Positions 10,650 through 23,086 are shown, numbered from the stretch's first letter. The stretch is 64,000 bases of DNA from Chamaecyparis obtusa (GCA_027943335.1 BSBK01008418.1:39642-103641), one strand, 5' to 3'. Notes: a model not told the origin generated them from the sequence alone. Made by a program: numbers and translations.

Positions 10650-12350
10650 CAAACCTAAGTCGAAATACTTTGATCCCAAAGATTTTTGCCAATATTATGG
10701 TCAACCTAGCCACAATACTTAAAATTTATTTCAATTGAAAATTGTTTCTCAAGACCTCATTTATTCCAAGGCTATATCTTTTGATAATGTTAATGATCAA
10801 AAAAATAAATCATTTACATCTCCTAATCAAAATTTGCAAATCTACACCAATCCTTTTCCATCTTATTCAACCAATAATATTAATCAACCTTCTTCCTAAT
10901 GCATTGAATATGATGAGAAATTTGATGAATCCAATCATGTTGTTAACCAAGTTGAGAATGTTTAACCTAAATCTCAACCTCATGTTAAACCTAAAACTCA
11001 ATCGCTTCCTCAGTCTTGCATTACTTTTGATCCTATTGAAATAATTAAAGCACCTGATGGTCTTCTCTATATTTTTACTAGGATTAAAGTAACTCCTTCT
11101 CATGGTAACCTTGTTGATCCCACTTGCATTATGAATGTGATAACTAAAGAGCATCTTTTCAGTAAATAATTACAAAAATATTTTTATGACAAATATGATG
11201 TTTTGATTCAAACTTGTAATTTCTTTATGTATCCTTCCCATGGTTCCATTTCATTATCTATGAATCTTCACATGGTGAAACTTTGGACACTACATGCACT
11301 ATCATTCCCACTTCTGATCAATTTCAATTCAAACTTACTCCTCCATGTCTTAAATCTATAAACATTCTGGCTTCTCTTATTCACAAATGTGTTGAATTTC
11401 CTCATAATGGAGATATCATGGTTTTTAACCATAGTCTTTATCATCCTTCCACACCTTGAGACTTAGCTGATCTTGATTTATTTTGGCCTTTCGTGCCTCA
11501 ACCAACTAAATCTCATCTTTACCATCTCTTTCCCTCATACCAAGATTATAAAGTCCAAAATATTTGTAAAATTAGAAAAACCAAGGATGGTCTTACACAT
11601 GGACTTCTCCCTAAACCACCTATACCTCATCTTCCTATTGCCTACCCACGTGTTTCTTAGCCCATCTATCAACCTAGTGGGGTCCCTTCAGTTCTTCCTC
11701 CTAAAGAAGAAAAGGACCCGATGTTGATTGATCCTATCCCAACCCAAATTTATGGCAAGACAAAACATAACCATCATGCATGTGATTTTCTTTAAAAATT
11801 CATGCCACATCTTGTCAATGTGCTTCTCAAAATAGTAAATCACCTCATACACCTTATATTTCACTTCCCTTTGACCAACCCATGCTTGAGACTATGGAGG
11901 AAGTGAATTTGAACAAAGTTCATATGAACAAACATGACAATACTATTTGTATCTTGGATTCTATTACAATTAATTTTTATGATGAAGATACTTTGGATGA
12001 TGATGTTCATGATGCTAAGAATGATGTTTATACTAGTGATTATGATTATTATGAGACTATTGATATTGATCATGATTTACCAGTTATGCTTTCATAATAG
12101 TTATCTATCACTCCTACTAATGAACATAGTGACCTATCTTCACAATAAGGTCCTTGTTTGGAGCTAGCTTTTGTTCCATCTATTGTGCTTTATGTTTCTC
12201 CTCTTGTGAGTTATCCACATTCCCTAAATACTATTAACCAAGATGGGGGGCAGATGATAATCTTGAATAGCTTCTCTTATGCGGTGGATTATATGTTTTT
12301 TCCTTTTGTAATGTGCTTCCCCCATGATGTGTTATTTTTTTAATATGTTT
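10650..12350 (+). pseudogene. Gag C-terminus, protease-like domain and acidic tail (decayed)
   Basis: The frame breaks repeatedly. The readable parts are a gag zinc-knuckle-like phrase (FCQYYGQPSHNT) near 10690, a Q/P/K-rich linker, a protease-like segment with LVDPTCIMNVITKEH near 11110-11160, and an acidic tail at 11882-12097 (CILDSITINF, EDTLDDDVHD, ETIDIDHDLP). The motif that should be DSG or DTG in a retropepsin reads DPT here, as in the minus-strand relative. The same change in two diverged copies suggests a property of the family and not a late mutation. Confidence 0.65.
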
Positions 12351-12934
12351 TGTTTAGATTTCTTTAAATGACCCTTGTTTCTATATTGTCGCAAGGAGAT
12401 AAAGGAATCACCACATCATACACATCTTCTATATGTATCTATGTTCTTCTATATGTCATTATATGTTGTATTATGCATGTTCTATTATCTATAAATGTTT
12501 CTTTGTGTTGTCTGATTGAGATGATGCAGAATGGTATACACTGATTATTTTTAGCCTTCGTGATGTTAGCCTAAAAAGACTCATCTTCATAACCCTTATG
12601 TGATTTTCTTCCATTTTTTTTTAGTTCTACTTCCTTTGGAGAATGGTGGCATTTCATTTTGACATAATATTTCACATATTACCATATGATCATACTGACC
12701 CCAAAATTGCAAGATCCCTTTTTTGATCTCTTTTGTCATGTGCTCATTTACCTTTATTTTTCCTTTCTCAGGGGCATTTCATAGTGGAAGTATTTCTTGT
12801 GGATGCATGTATGTTATGTTAAAGCCATTACTCCCATTGAGGTGTTTACAATCTCTTTAACATGGGGGCATACACTCCACTTACATTTTGCACACACACA
12901 CACACATTATTTCAATGATGCTTTTCATTTGGAT
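12351..12934. other. 3' non-coding internal region of the plus-strand element
   Basis: No ORF worth calling. AT-rich, with a short (CA)n run at 12892-12906. It lies between the acidic tail and the 90-bp repeats ahead of the polypurine tract. Confidence 0.5.
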
Positions 12935-14170
12935 CCCTTCATGGATAGAGTTTCCTTAAGGATAAGTCCTCCTTTATTTTACAATCCCTAAGAAAGCTTA
13001 CCTTCTCTTAGGAGGGTGACTCCACAATAGTGGGTTACACTTTTTTAGATATGCTGATTTTTACTAAAATAACACATTTTTAATAAAATATGATGAGTTA
13101 AGCCTTGAGAGGTTCTATTTGAAGGAATTAATTACAAATGGTTAGCTCAAAACCTCTTAGATAGAAAAAAACATGGATATAACTTCTATACTCCTCATTT
13201 ATACCTACAATGGAGTCTCCTTTCCACCTATTAAAATGCTGACAAAAAATAACTTTGAATTTATCTTTTGGCAGATCAAATGAATCCATTTGACAAACCT
13301 ATCAATGTAGTAAGTTACTACTAAGAAAAATATTTCCAGTGATTATAATGTCAATATATATTAAGTTTATTATGACTTTGTATTTTTAGTTTTACTAAAC
13401 ACTGATATTTCATTGTATGGCTACCTCTATGTTTGATGCTTATGGAAAAATAATAAATGAGAGAAAAAAAATTATAAAAAATATCTATGCCCTAGGTATT
13501 GAAGTTATCTTTCTATAAAAAAAATGAAATTGGACAAATACATGACATGTTATAAGCTATGTAGTCAAGGTATGTCAAAATTATAGTTTAGTCAACTTCA
13601 AACATTAATAAAATATGCAATAATTGTGATAGTGTCACCAAATAAATTGAATGCCCTTTGTATGGATGTTACAAATATAAATTTGAAAGAAGCACATTGA
13701 TATCTATTTTAGAAAATAATTTATCCTCTATGAAAACCAAGTAACTCTTTGAAAATGATGTTTTCTACAATACACTAGTTTCCGTGGGAGAAAGAAAAAA
13801 CCATTCAAATAAATTAAAAAATAGAAATAAAAAATATATTTAGAATCTAGTAAAGAAATCCTAAAAGACTCTAATTTATTTCATCTTTTGATTTCAAATA
13901 GTTTAACGACAATATGCATCTGAATCTGAAATTTTTTTTCAAAATGTAGAGTTCAGTGTTCATTCAGGCAAAAAAGTGTAACCCACTATTGTGGGTTCAC
14001 CTAGAATAGAATACCTTTTTTTGGGTCCCTCATGGATACACTTTCCTTAAGGATAGATCCTCCTTTTCTTTTCCGTCCCCTAAGGAATCTTATCTTCCCT
14101 TAGGATAGGTCATTCCTTTGTTGGATCCCTTATTGGATGCACTTTCTTTAAGGACATATCCTTGATGGAT
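12935..14170 (+). repeat. About 90-bp tandem repeats, split by a TIR element
   Basis: Related units containing TTTCCTTAAGGATA and CCTAAG(A/G)AA-x-CTTA-x-CTTC begin near 12935 and 14023, with a partial third near 14125 (CTTTCTTTAAGGACATATCC). The first two were probably adjacent before the insertion at 13022-13994 separated them. They lie in the 3' untranslated part of the LTR element. Confidence 0.55.
13022..13994. mobile_element. Small non-autonomous TIR element, 973 bp
   Basis: A perfect 25-bp terminal inverted repeat: the left end (13022-13046) begins CCACAATAGTGGGTTACAC and runs into six T; the right end (13970-13994) is its exact reverse complement. The interior is very AT-rich and has no ORF. 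The terminus is nearly palindromic in itself (CCAC-AATA-GTGG). I could not identify a clean target-site duplication (flanks GACT and GTTC), so the superfamily is open; the start CACAAT recalls Transib or mariner-type ends only loosely. Confidence 0.75.
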
Positions 14171-14440
14171 TGACTAGCACGACACATAAACCTGCTAGAA
14201 ATTTCAATGCCATCTTTTTTCGCACTTTATTTGTGTGGTTCATTGTAAGACACACAAGTTTACTAGGCTTAGGTTATCAAACTTTATTTTCAAGCAATGT
14301 CTCTCTTATCTTACTTTTGGATTTGATGAGGACTTAAACAACTCAAGGGCTTGATGATTTCTTGTCTCCTTAACCTTGATGAGATCATCTTATACATTTA
14401 ATCTACTTTACTATGAGTATGAGTTTTCCTCATACTCTCA

Positions 14441-14457
14441 CTAAAGTGGGGTATAAA
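14441..14457 (+). other. Polypurine tract of the plus-strand LTR element
   Basis: CTAAAGTGGGGTATAAA ends directly before TGTACC. The minus-strand relative has GCTAAAGTGGGGGCTTAA before its TGTATC, so the tract is conserved between the two copies. It primes plus-strand DNA synthesis and marks the 3' LTR boundary. Confidence 0.7.
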
Positions 14458-15918
14458 TGTACCATTCAAAAAATTTAGCACCCATTTATTTGAAATCTCT
14501 ATGACCCATTAGGTGGCCCCACTTTAATGATTCTCCTAGATCCATATGCATTTATTCTTGATTTCCCACTTATCTTATCTTTTCTTCCCACAATATCCTT
14601 AAACTTCCTCCATCTAAAGGTCATTTTATAAGTTTTCCTCCTAGGGAATAGGTCAAATTAAACCTATTCCTCAGGGGTTTCTTTTTAGTGGGCTCTGGGG
14701 TCAATGTAGGGGTGTTTCTTTTCCCGCTCTTGATGATTTTCACTCTATCAATTTTGGATCCTGAATTGAGTCTAAAAGGACATGTAAGCTCCTCATTTTC
14801 ATATCTCAAATTACTAGAAATCATGTCTATGTGCAAGAAACTCTTGGTGATTTCAAGTGCTCTTTTGGATTCAAAAATTGAAGACAATGCTTCCAATTCA
14901 AGATCTCCAAGTTTTATTCCATTCAAGATCCATTCAAATATAATATTCTCTCATTTGAAGAAAGTTTCTCTCTTCCATGGTGGCTATGTAGAGGAATTCT
15001 CCAACAAGAAAGAAAATCCACATCCTACATTTTTTCCTCTTCTTCTCCATTGAAGTGATCAATCATACATTCATTCAAGATCTAAGGATTTGGAAAGTGT
15101 AAATCAATTGCAATTGTGAAGACATTCTTGATTCTACAACACATCTCAAGAAAGAATCTATACATCTTCATGGGTTTATTGGATTTTCATCCATCTATGA
15201 GGGTTGGAAAATTATTGTGAATACTTACGTTTATCTTGTCTTTATATGCTTTAAATATTTTCCTTTCAAGATTAATTCCTATACAGGGGCTTGACCAAGG
15301 CAAGCCCCTTTCAACAAAAAATTTCCCCTATTTTGTGTGTGTAGGAATAAGTGGCGAAGCTACATATCCAGATTTTCATAGATTTTAAACCAAAGATTGA
15401 TCCTTCAAAAATTCCATTAGTTCTTTCTCTTCTAGGAACAAGTTGACTTTCTGGGAACAAGTCAACTTTAGTAGACATTGTCTTGGAAAGCTACAAAATT
15501 CATAGTCAAGAGTTATAGGTCTCAGGACTCCAGATCCAGAATGGCTCCTAATTTTGACAAGTTTCTGATGGTCAATTTTAGATTTGTCCTCTTCTAGCCC
15601 TCAAGGTGAGTTTAATCTTCTTCTTTTCATCTTTCATTTTACTCCAATAAATCATATCTAATATCATTTTTTGTTTTTTATCATTTATCTTGTCATTGCA
15701 TAAGTATTTGTTATACTTTACCTTGCATATACATACATTTCTATCTGTACAGAGAATACAAATCTTAAAACTAGATTTCCCCTTTTGCTAGATCATGCAT
15801 TAGTACCCCTTCATCGTTTTGGGTTTTGCTAATCAAATTTGGTCTAAGGGTGAGGTTTTGTATTCCAATGTATATGGGAAGTGGGGATCTACCCTTGATA
15901 ACCATTTCCCACATTACA
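14458..15918 (+). repeat. 3' LTR of the plus-strand element (right end tentative)
   Basis: It starts TGTACCATTC right after the polypurine tract. At 15283-15320 it contains GGGGCTTGACCAAGGCAAGC followed by CAACAAAAA. This matches a block inside both LTRs of the minus-strand relative (GGGGTTTGACCAAGGCAAAC, then ACAACAAAAAC, in LTR orientation). The end at ...CCACATTACA (15918) is a guess from the CA terminus, because no second copy is in the window. Confidence 0.55.
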
Positions 15919-16877
15919 ACTTTGGTTTAAGAAACTCTTATACAATATAATAAAGTTCTATGGTATGTAATAAATACCTTATTTTATAGATATTTTAAAA
16001 TAAAAAATTTTCCTTTTAGTGCTCATCCTTGCTTTTATTTGTGTAATATAATGTTTAAAATTTGAATTAGATTATTCTATTAAAAAGTGAAAATCATAAA
16101 CAAATTTTTAAAATCATCAATAATTTATGTTTTTAGTGTTGAACTTTCCACTAAATACACACTTTGAAATCATATTTAAGATGAAATAAAATCTTGTTAT
16201 TTGCATACGTTGTTTATTTTAAAGCTTTTGTTTTGTGTTATGAGCAGGTTAAGATAATGTTGTCAATATGATTCAATGAGCTTATACCATGTAATGCACA
16301 TTCATTAGTATGCAAAACAAAGGAGACAATCAAATTTCAATAACAACACGGGAAATAAGAACAATATTTACAATGTAGATGATTAGAAGATCAATGGGAA
16401 CACCAAGAAGAATAATAATAGGAAGACCAATAAGTATAATACAAAGGGAAATTAGAACATTCAGTCCAACAAAGGTAACACAAATAAGTAAAATAATATT
16501 GAGACCTTAAAAGTGAGCAACAACAAATCATAATAGATTATTCAAACATTAATGAAGGCTAAATGGTAAAGTCTTCATAAAAAAAACTCTAAGTATGTGT
16601 TGTGTCATGTTTTTATGTTGTGTTCTCAAATTAGTGCATGTTTTGTAAGCCTGTATAAGGAAGACAATGAAATATCTCTTTTTTTTCTCTTCGTGTTTAA
16701 ATCTTACTATGTTCTTGCATCTTACAGGGTAGGGGGACACAGAAAGTGGAGCTAATTTTTGTATCTTTAACAATAATGAGTCTCAACCGAAGACTTTGAG
16801 AGTATAGGCCCCTCAATGAAGTAGGGAAATAGGTGCATTATTTCATAAATACTAAAATAAAGAAGAGGAAAATAGTA
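15919..16877. other. No supported gene; flank of the minus-strand LTR element
   Basis: AT-rich sequence without a credible ORF. Repetitive AGAA/ATAAT phrases at 16370-16500 are low complexity. It ends at the TTATC duplication (16878-16882) left by the next insertion. Confidence 0.45.
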
Positions 16878-16882
16878 TTATC

Positions 16883-17030
16883 TGAATAGGGTTAAAATGG
16901 ATTCAACTCTATTCAAATGTAAAGGGAAGGGGGAAATATGAGATCTATTCTCAAACCCAAATTCTCAAAGAATAGATCCAATTTGATCAACCAAGAGGTT
17001 AATACACAATCGAATCAATTTATGAGGAAT

Positions 17031-17077
<47 letters not shown>

Positions 17078-18622
17078 AATCCAATATTTCCCTATGAATG
17101 AAATTATGCTTGGAATATGAAATAATTGAAATACTAACCTCAAATTAGGGCAAATCTAGAAAATGTCAAATTCTTATGTCTGTGTGTACTTTCAAGCAAT
17201 TCTGAAACCTGTTATGGACTGGAAATGCCGAGATAGAGAAAACCAAGAAATATTTCTCCAAGATGAGCTCAGGTCAGGTTTGACCCTCATAAAAGGTCAA
17301 ATACTACATTCTTTATTTGAAGTCCGATTCAAATTTTGTTCGCAGATCTCGAAAGTTTGCTAAAAAGGGCATCCAAATTCACTCTCAAATCTAAAATTCT
17401 ACACATGTACTTGCAAGAAAATCAGGGTTTTTGTTGTATGGGGGGTTTGCCTTGGTCAAACCCCAATTTTGGAATTAACCTTGAAATTGAATTGAAATAT
17501 AGTGTGCATAAACAAAGTAATTGAAACAAATCACCTCGCTTATGTTGAAGTCCTTGTAGAGGATTTGAATCCTCAAATCCAAACGTAGGAATGCTTCAAT
17601 GGATGTAGGATGAATGTAGGATGTCTCTAATCGATGGCATTTGATCTTCAACACCAATCTTGACTTGATCTTTTCATATGAGAAGGCTTGAATGAATGTG
17701 GAAGGATGGATCATCAAAGGGGGCTCCAAAGAGATTGAATCCTTCAATAGCTAACAATGGATCTCCTTGATGGATGGATGCTTGCAAACTTGAATGCTTG
17801 AAAACTTTCTTGAATGCTTGAATTCACTTGCTTGCACTTAAGAGCTCACTCATGAAATTGCTTGAGATGTGTTGTGAAAATGAGAGAGGAAGGCCTCCTT
17901 TTATAGTGAACTAGGGCACAATCCTCTAGAGCGGCCACCTTGGAGAATTAAATCCCAATTAGGTCCTAACCTTTAGAAAATATACCTAGATTAAATACAA
18001 TTAAAGGATTTACCATCCTAAAACCCGAAATGGCCAACCCAGAGGTGGGAAAATAAATATCCCGAAAGCCCAATGCCCAAAAATCTAGGATTCTGGAAAT
18101 TTGAATGAGGGGGGCAAAATTGAGGTTGGACCTAATCTAGTCAGGTTCGACCTCAATCCTAACCTAGTCAGGTTCGGCCTCAATCCTGACCTAGTTAGGT
18201 TTGAGCTTGATCCTGACCTAGTTAGGATCAACCTCGAATTTGACCCTGGGCCTAGATTCACTCAGAGCCAGGTCAGCAGGTCTCGGGGATGCCCAGAAAC
18301 CTAGAAATGATATCAAATAGGGACAGAATGCTAGGGATAGACATAAAATCATATGATGACTATGATGAAATCCATGAGGACCTATTTCTAAATCCTACCT
18401 AAAAAATAGAGCCACAAAAGAGGGAAATTAAGGAGAATCCTCAAGATCCTAACCCTAATTTCACCTAGAATGAAGAAATCAAGTGCCAGAAAGAAGTGGA
18501 AAGTGGGGAGAAAGCCAAATACATGCAAAGACCTGATCAAGGCACTTAACATGACCCCAAACCACTTACTCAAAGGGATAAACACTCTTATCATGGAAGT
18601 GCTTCCATTTTAAGACAATACA
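16883..18622 (-). repeat. 3' LTR of the gag-only element (1740 bp)
   Basis: Aligns along its length with 23294-24971. It contains a (GA)n run at about 17035-17075, longer than in the other LTR. It also holds a tandem repeat of about 28 bp at 18118-18240 (unit like GACCTAGTCAGGTTCGACCT) with more copies than its partner. Point differences are frequent, so the insertion is old. Confidence 0.92.
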
Positions 18623-18640
18623 TTAAGCCCCCACTTTAGC
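18623..18640 (-). other. Polypurine tract of the gag-only element
   Basis: On the minus strand GCTAAAGTGGGGGCTTAA directly precedes the TGTATT start of the 3' LTR. This is the expected place for the primer of plus-strand synthesis. Confidence 0.75.
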
Positions 18641-19802
18641 AAGAGTATGGACTCGATGCAAACTCTTGGTAAAGGAGATCAGAATGAAAAGATAATCTTA
18701 TTGTAATCCAAGGGACAAAGAGAAACCCTAAGCCCCTAAGGACTCAAGTCTTCATCAACTCCTAGATCACAATAAGAGAGACATCTCTAGAGAGAGAAAG
18801 AAGGTGTGATTACCTCACCCAATGAGAACTTATGTCCCATTGTGAACCACATAGGAAAATGGCACAACTGGAAAGATGGAATTGAACCACCTAGTGAATG
18901 TGGCTACTCACTAGTCAACCCATCAAGGATTCATCCTTAGTAATATTCTATTCCATAAGAATAAAACCAAAAAACAAAAGAGATCCAGTCTTAAGGACAC
19001 TTCCGACCTTAAGGGACCAAAATATATGTATATTTGAAACTAGAGGGATCAAGAGATCCTAAAATATAAACCCATGCTTTAAGGATTAATTACTAATCCA
19101 AAAAGGGAAAAAGTATCGAAAAAAAAATATATATGTATTGAAAAGTGTGTGTGTGCAATAGGTGAGCAGAGCGTATGCCCCCACATTAAAGTCATTGCTG
19201 ACACTTTAACAGGAGCAATGGCTTTAATGGAAACATAAACAACTCCACTGATTACGTTTCCACATCAAGATGCCCCCAGATGAAGACAAATCAAGGAAAT
19301 ATCACAGAAACATATAGAGAACACAGAAGGGATCTACCTACCGTGGGGTCAATATGATCATAAGATAATATATATATGATATTATTGCAAATGAATTGAC
19401 ATCATTCCCCAAAGAAAGTAGAACTACAATCACAAAGGAGGAAAGATCACATAAGATATACGAAGGAGAATCTTTTTAGACCATGACATGGAGACCAAAA
19501 AGAATTAGTGCTACCATATCTTGAATCCAAGTAGATTACACAAGGAAACATTTATGAACAATAGCACAATTACAACATAACATTGAACAATGCATAGAGG
19601 AATAGAGATACATATAGAAGAATTTGAACAATAGTTTCGATTCCTTTATCACCTTGTACCGAATGAGTAACAAGGATCATATAAAAGAATCTAACAACAT
19701 TTAGCAATCACATTACAGGAGAGGCATAGTACAATAGCAAAACATGCAACAAAGCTACCATAAAGGACAAAGCAATCAAGTGTGTCGCCTACTTTCCCCA
19801 TC

Positions 19803-20375
19803 TCATTGTATATCATTTAGGGAAAGTGGGTAACTCGCAAGAGGGACTATATCCAACATAATAGGAATGATAGTCAGTTTCAAACAAGAATCCTCTTGAG
19901 AATCACTATGTTTGACACTAGGTGTAAGAGTTAATTGTGATGAAAGCATATTAGGTAAATCAATGTCAATGTCAATAGTTTCATATTCATCATTAACATC
20001 ATCAGTATCATCAAGAGTATCTTCTTCATCCAAATTAATCAAAATAGAATCTAAGATACAAATAGAATCATCATAATCATGCATGTGAACATCATTATTA
20101 GTAACAATCTGTTCTACTACATTATGCATAGGTTTATCCGTAGAAGGTAAAGATCTTTGAGCTTTAGCATGAGAATGATGCTTTTTACGATGTTCATTAG
20201 CAGATTGATTACATTTTGACTTACTTGAAATAGGTTGAGAACTAGGAGGAACAATCATAGGATCCTTCATAGGTTCTTTAGGAAGATCAATAGGATTATT
20301 AACCATAGGAGAAACAATCACAAGATCTTTGATAGGTTCAGTAGAAGGAACTTGATTAACAAAGCTAGAAGTCAT
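19803..20375 (-). pseudogene. Acidic C-terminal domain of the gag-only element
   Basis: 190 codons in one frame. The N-terminal half is rich in P, S and K (PPSSQPISSK, HRKKHHSHAK). The C-terminal half is strongly acidic (ICILDSILINLDEED, DDTDDVNDEY, TIDIDIDLPNML). It has no known domain. The acidic segment is recognisably conserved in the diverged plus-strand copy (11882-12097), so it belongs to the family. It sits downstream of the protease-like domain, where an autonomous Gypsy element would have reverse transcriptase. The frame probably continued past the final TGA, because the related copy extends further there. Confidence 0.65.
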
Positions 20376-20477
20376 AGTTAAAGGAGGTATAGAAGGTGTA
20401 CGTAAAAGACCATGATTAAGATCCCTAGGAGGTGAACTTAATTCAAGAATTTTATGATATTTATAAGCTTGATATGA
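20376..20477 (-). other. Linker between protease-like and acidic domains
   Basis: In frame with both neighbours once a TGA near 20475 is ignored. It reads SYQAYKYHKILELSSPPRD, a hydrophilic linker. Confidence 0.5.
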
Positions 20478-21026
20478 TCAAAAAAGATTATCAGGTCGAG
20501 GAGGACATGAATTAGGTAATGAAGGCCAAAAGAAATCTAGAGCAGCACAATCTCTAGGCCTAGAAGATTGATATAGACTATGATTAATCATCTTCACTTC
20601 TTCATCATGAATGAACTTAAGACACTTATGGATAGGTGAAGTGACAGCATGTATGTTAGTTAACCAAGGCAAACCTAGCTTAACTTGAAATTGATCAGAA
20701 GTAGGAACAACAACAAAGATAGTGTTCACAATTTTTCCACAAAGTTCAACCGGTAAAGTAATAGAACCAAAGGATGGATAAAGAAAACCATTGCAAGTTT
20801 GAATCCACACATCTGATGTATCATAAAATTCACGTTGTAAGCTTTTCATAAAAATATTTTCTTTAGTGATAACATTGACTAAGGATGTAGGATCAACAAG
20901 ACAACTACGAGTAGGTTTCTGAGCAATCCTAGTAGCAATGTAAAGGGGACCATCGGGAACTTTAATAGTCTCAAAGTCATCAAAGGTAATTAAGAGTTCC
21001 CAAGGTCTCTTATTCTTAGATTGTTG
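20478..21026 (-). pseudogene. Retropepsin-like domain with altered active site
   Basis: Upstream of the ATG at 20849 the frame reads FETIKVPDGPLYIATRI, then LVDPTSLVNVITKENIF, then YPSFGSITLPVEL and FQVKLGLPWLTNIHAV. The arrangement is that of plant retrotransposon proteases: a catalytic loop, a flap-like strand, then a G-x-PWL segment. The catalytic triplet DSG or DTG is replaced by DPT. The related copy at about 11115 also has DPT. The domain is therefore unlikely to be a normal protease and may have a structural role in gag. Stops inside the region (for example TGA near 21028) show the copy is dead. Confidence 0.65.
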
Positions 21027-23086
21027 TCAAGGTTTAGGTTGAGTTTTCATTTTAGGTTTAGGTTTTGGTCGAGGTTGAGATTGGACTTGAGGTTGAATCT
21101 GAGGTTGAGGTTGAAGTTGAGGTTGAGGTTGAAGTTGAGGTTGAGGTGGAGATATAGATTGATCAACATGCTCCACTTGATTAACAACATGATTGAAATC
21201 ATCCATATTTGAATCATACACTATTTCCATAGCAAATGGTTGAGCAATAGTATTAGTATCATGCGTAGGTAAAGGGTTCGTATAAATTTGAAGGTTCTGA
21301 TTAGGAGGAGAGACAGATTTATTCCCACTACTATCCATATTATGAATAGATAAAGCCTTAGAATCAATTAGATCTTGAACCTTATGTTTTAAAGAATAAC
21401 ATTTCTCAATATCATGACCATTCTGACAATGATATTGGCAAAAAACATTTTGATCAAAATATTTAGATGCAATCGTAGCAGGTAAAAGAGGTTGAATAGG
21501 AGGTAAAGTAATCATATTACCAGCTAACAACCTATTCATAATAGCATGTAAAGATTCAAAAAGAGGAGTAAACACATGATTTAATCGAAAAGAAGTGGAT
21601 GCAGAAGTGGCATTGTGAGATGCAACAGCAACTTGATCAGCAACTACATTCGCTTATTTGTTTATCTTGACATAGTTGTTGAATTTTTTAAACTTGTTTG
21701 GATTAGGAGTAGCATCACTCTTATCAACTAGAACAGGAGCCATTGGAGTGTTGCTCTCAAATTGACTCACTTGTAATTGATAATGATGAAGTGTTGCACA
21801 AAGTTGTTGAAAAGAGGTAAATTTAGTAAGCAGAATCTTATCTCTAATATCCTTTTGCAAATTTTAAATAAACATACATTGAATATCAATATCAAGAATA
21901 GGATAGGAAATCTAAGCATACAAATGCTTAAATCTACCAATAAATTCAGTCAATTTTTCCTTAGCACTTTGTTTACAATGCATCAAATCAGTCAAAGACA
22001 CTTGCGGGCCAATATTATTTTGAAATTGTTGAATAAAGGCATTAGAAAGTTGAGGAAAGGAATCAATAGAATAAGGAGGCAAGGAACAATACCATTGTAA
22101 GGCCTTATCATGGAAAGTTCTAGCAAACAGTTTGGCTAAAATCCTATGGTCATGAGCATAATCACTACAAAGGATTTGGAATATTTTAACATGATGAACA
22201 AGATCTCCTTTTCCATTATAATTCTCAAGACGAGGCATCTCACCTTGCTGAGGAATAGGAGTACAAATGATGTCTCAAGACAAGGGACTTCCCATGTCAC
22301 ATGTAGCAATACTAAACTTGTTTTGAGTTAAAGAAGCAAGTTGTTGTCATAAGGATGAGACAGTCTGAGCCAAACTGATGATTGTTGAATCATTAGAGGA
22401 AATAAGAGGAGTAGAAACATTAGACACACTAGGTAAAGTGTAAGAAGCTACAGGAATAGAAGACACAACTGGAGGAACACCATGAACTACAGTTGGAAGC
22501 AGATTGGAATAAGTAAAAGGAACATTATGATATGAAGGTTGTGATGTAGGAAGGGACACAGGAGGAACACTCATAGGAATAGAGGGAACTATCACAATCA
22601 CCAAAGGAGGAGTATAGATAGGAATACTAGGTAAAGGATTAGAAGGAGGTTCAACACTAATGATAGGAGGAATCAACCCTAAATCTTGAGCTTCTTGAAC
22701 TAAAGGTTTAACATTTGAATGCACAAGGTGAGTAATACCATGCAAGAGGTTAACACCTTGATCATTATCACAGAGAACTTTCTTAAGAGCTATATAGCTT
22801 GAATGGAATCTTGATTATGGTTCTCTTGAAGAAGCCAATTACCCATTTTATCAAGTTCAGTGGAAAGTTTTTGGACTTGCTCAGGAGGAACTCTTAAAGC
22901 GTCATCCTCATCATGAGATGAGTGAGAAGATTTTTTCTCCATAGTAGGATTGGAATCATGAATAATCAAGTTATCATCTGGGATCCTAACAAAAGGAGAG
23001 GAAGATTCAGGATCAAAGGCACCCATGAGTCTATGACTTCTTCTAACCAGAATATTATAAGTAGGACTAGTGGTAGTAAAGCTCAT
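21027..23086 (-). pseudogene. Gag polyprotein of the non-autonomous LTR element
   Basis: Fragments in order on the minus strand. An N-terminal region at 23086-22790 has a coiled-coil-like stretch (PPEQVQKLSTELDKMGNW). A P/S/V-rich linker covers 22745-22347. The retrotransposon gag domain covers 22238-21912 (LENYNGKGDLVHHVKIF, FARTFHDKALQWYCSLPP, FPQLSNAFIQQF). Then come 21860-21654 and a zinc-knuckle-like phrase FCQYHCQNGHDIEKC with LKHKVQDLI near 21400. A PQ-repeat tail ends near 21027. Interruptions include TGA near 22343 and 22269, TAG near 21913, TAA near 21863 and 21651, and a frameshift near 22785. Gag packages element RNA into virus-like particles. Confidence 0.82.

Larger units (their letters stand above)
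10640..15918 (+). mobile_element. Plus-strand copy of the gag-only LTR family (5' end lost)
   Basis: Coding remnants at 10650-12350 match, in the same order, the proteins of the complete minus-strand element at 16883-24971. Shared phrases include SPPNQNLQIYTNP (SPNQNLQIYTNP here), NHVVNQVE, VDPT-x-x-x-NVITKE, ICILDSI and DIDxDLP. A polypurine tract at 14443-14451 leads to an LTR start at 14458. The 5' LTR was not found. The element is older and more broken than its relative and is interrupted by a TIR element at 13022-13994. Confidence 0.72.

Noticed and set aside
10742..11154. Overlapping ORFs at 10742-11044 (+) and 10867-11154 (-)
   Set aside because: Low-complexity Leu/Ile/Asn shadows of the decayed gag region, whose true frame matches the sister element.
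13022..13994. Assignment of the 973-bp element to Transib from its CACAAT start
   Set aside because: The Transib consensus CACWATG is not met fully and no 5-bp duplication is visible.
14621..15053. ORFs at 14621-14926 (-) and 14688-15053 (+)
   Set aside because: Both lie within an LTR identified by polypurine tract and shared blocks, and they overlap on opposite strands.
17163..18304. ORFs including a repeat-like LVRFDLNPN protein at 18101-18304
   Set aside because: Inside an LTR; the peptide repeat simply reflects the ~28-bp DNA repeat and is not preserved in the other LTR.
21021..21212. Plus-strand ORF rich in RLRLRL
   Set aside because: Antisense of the PQ-repeat tail of the minus-strand gag.
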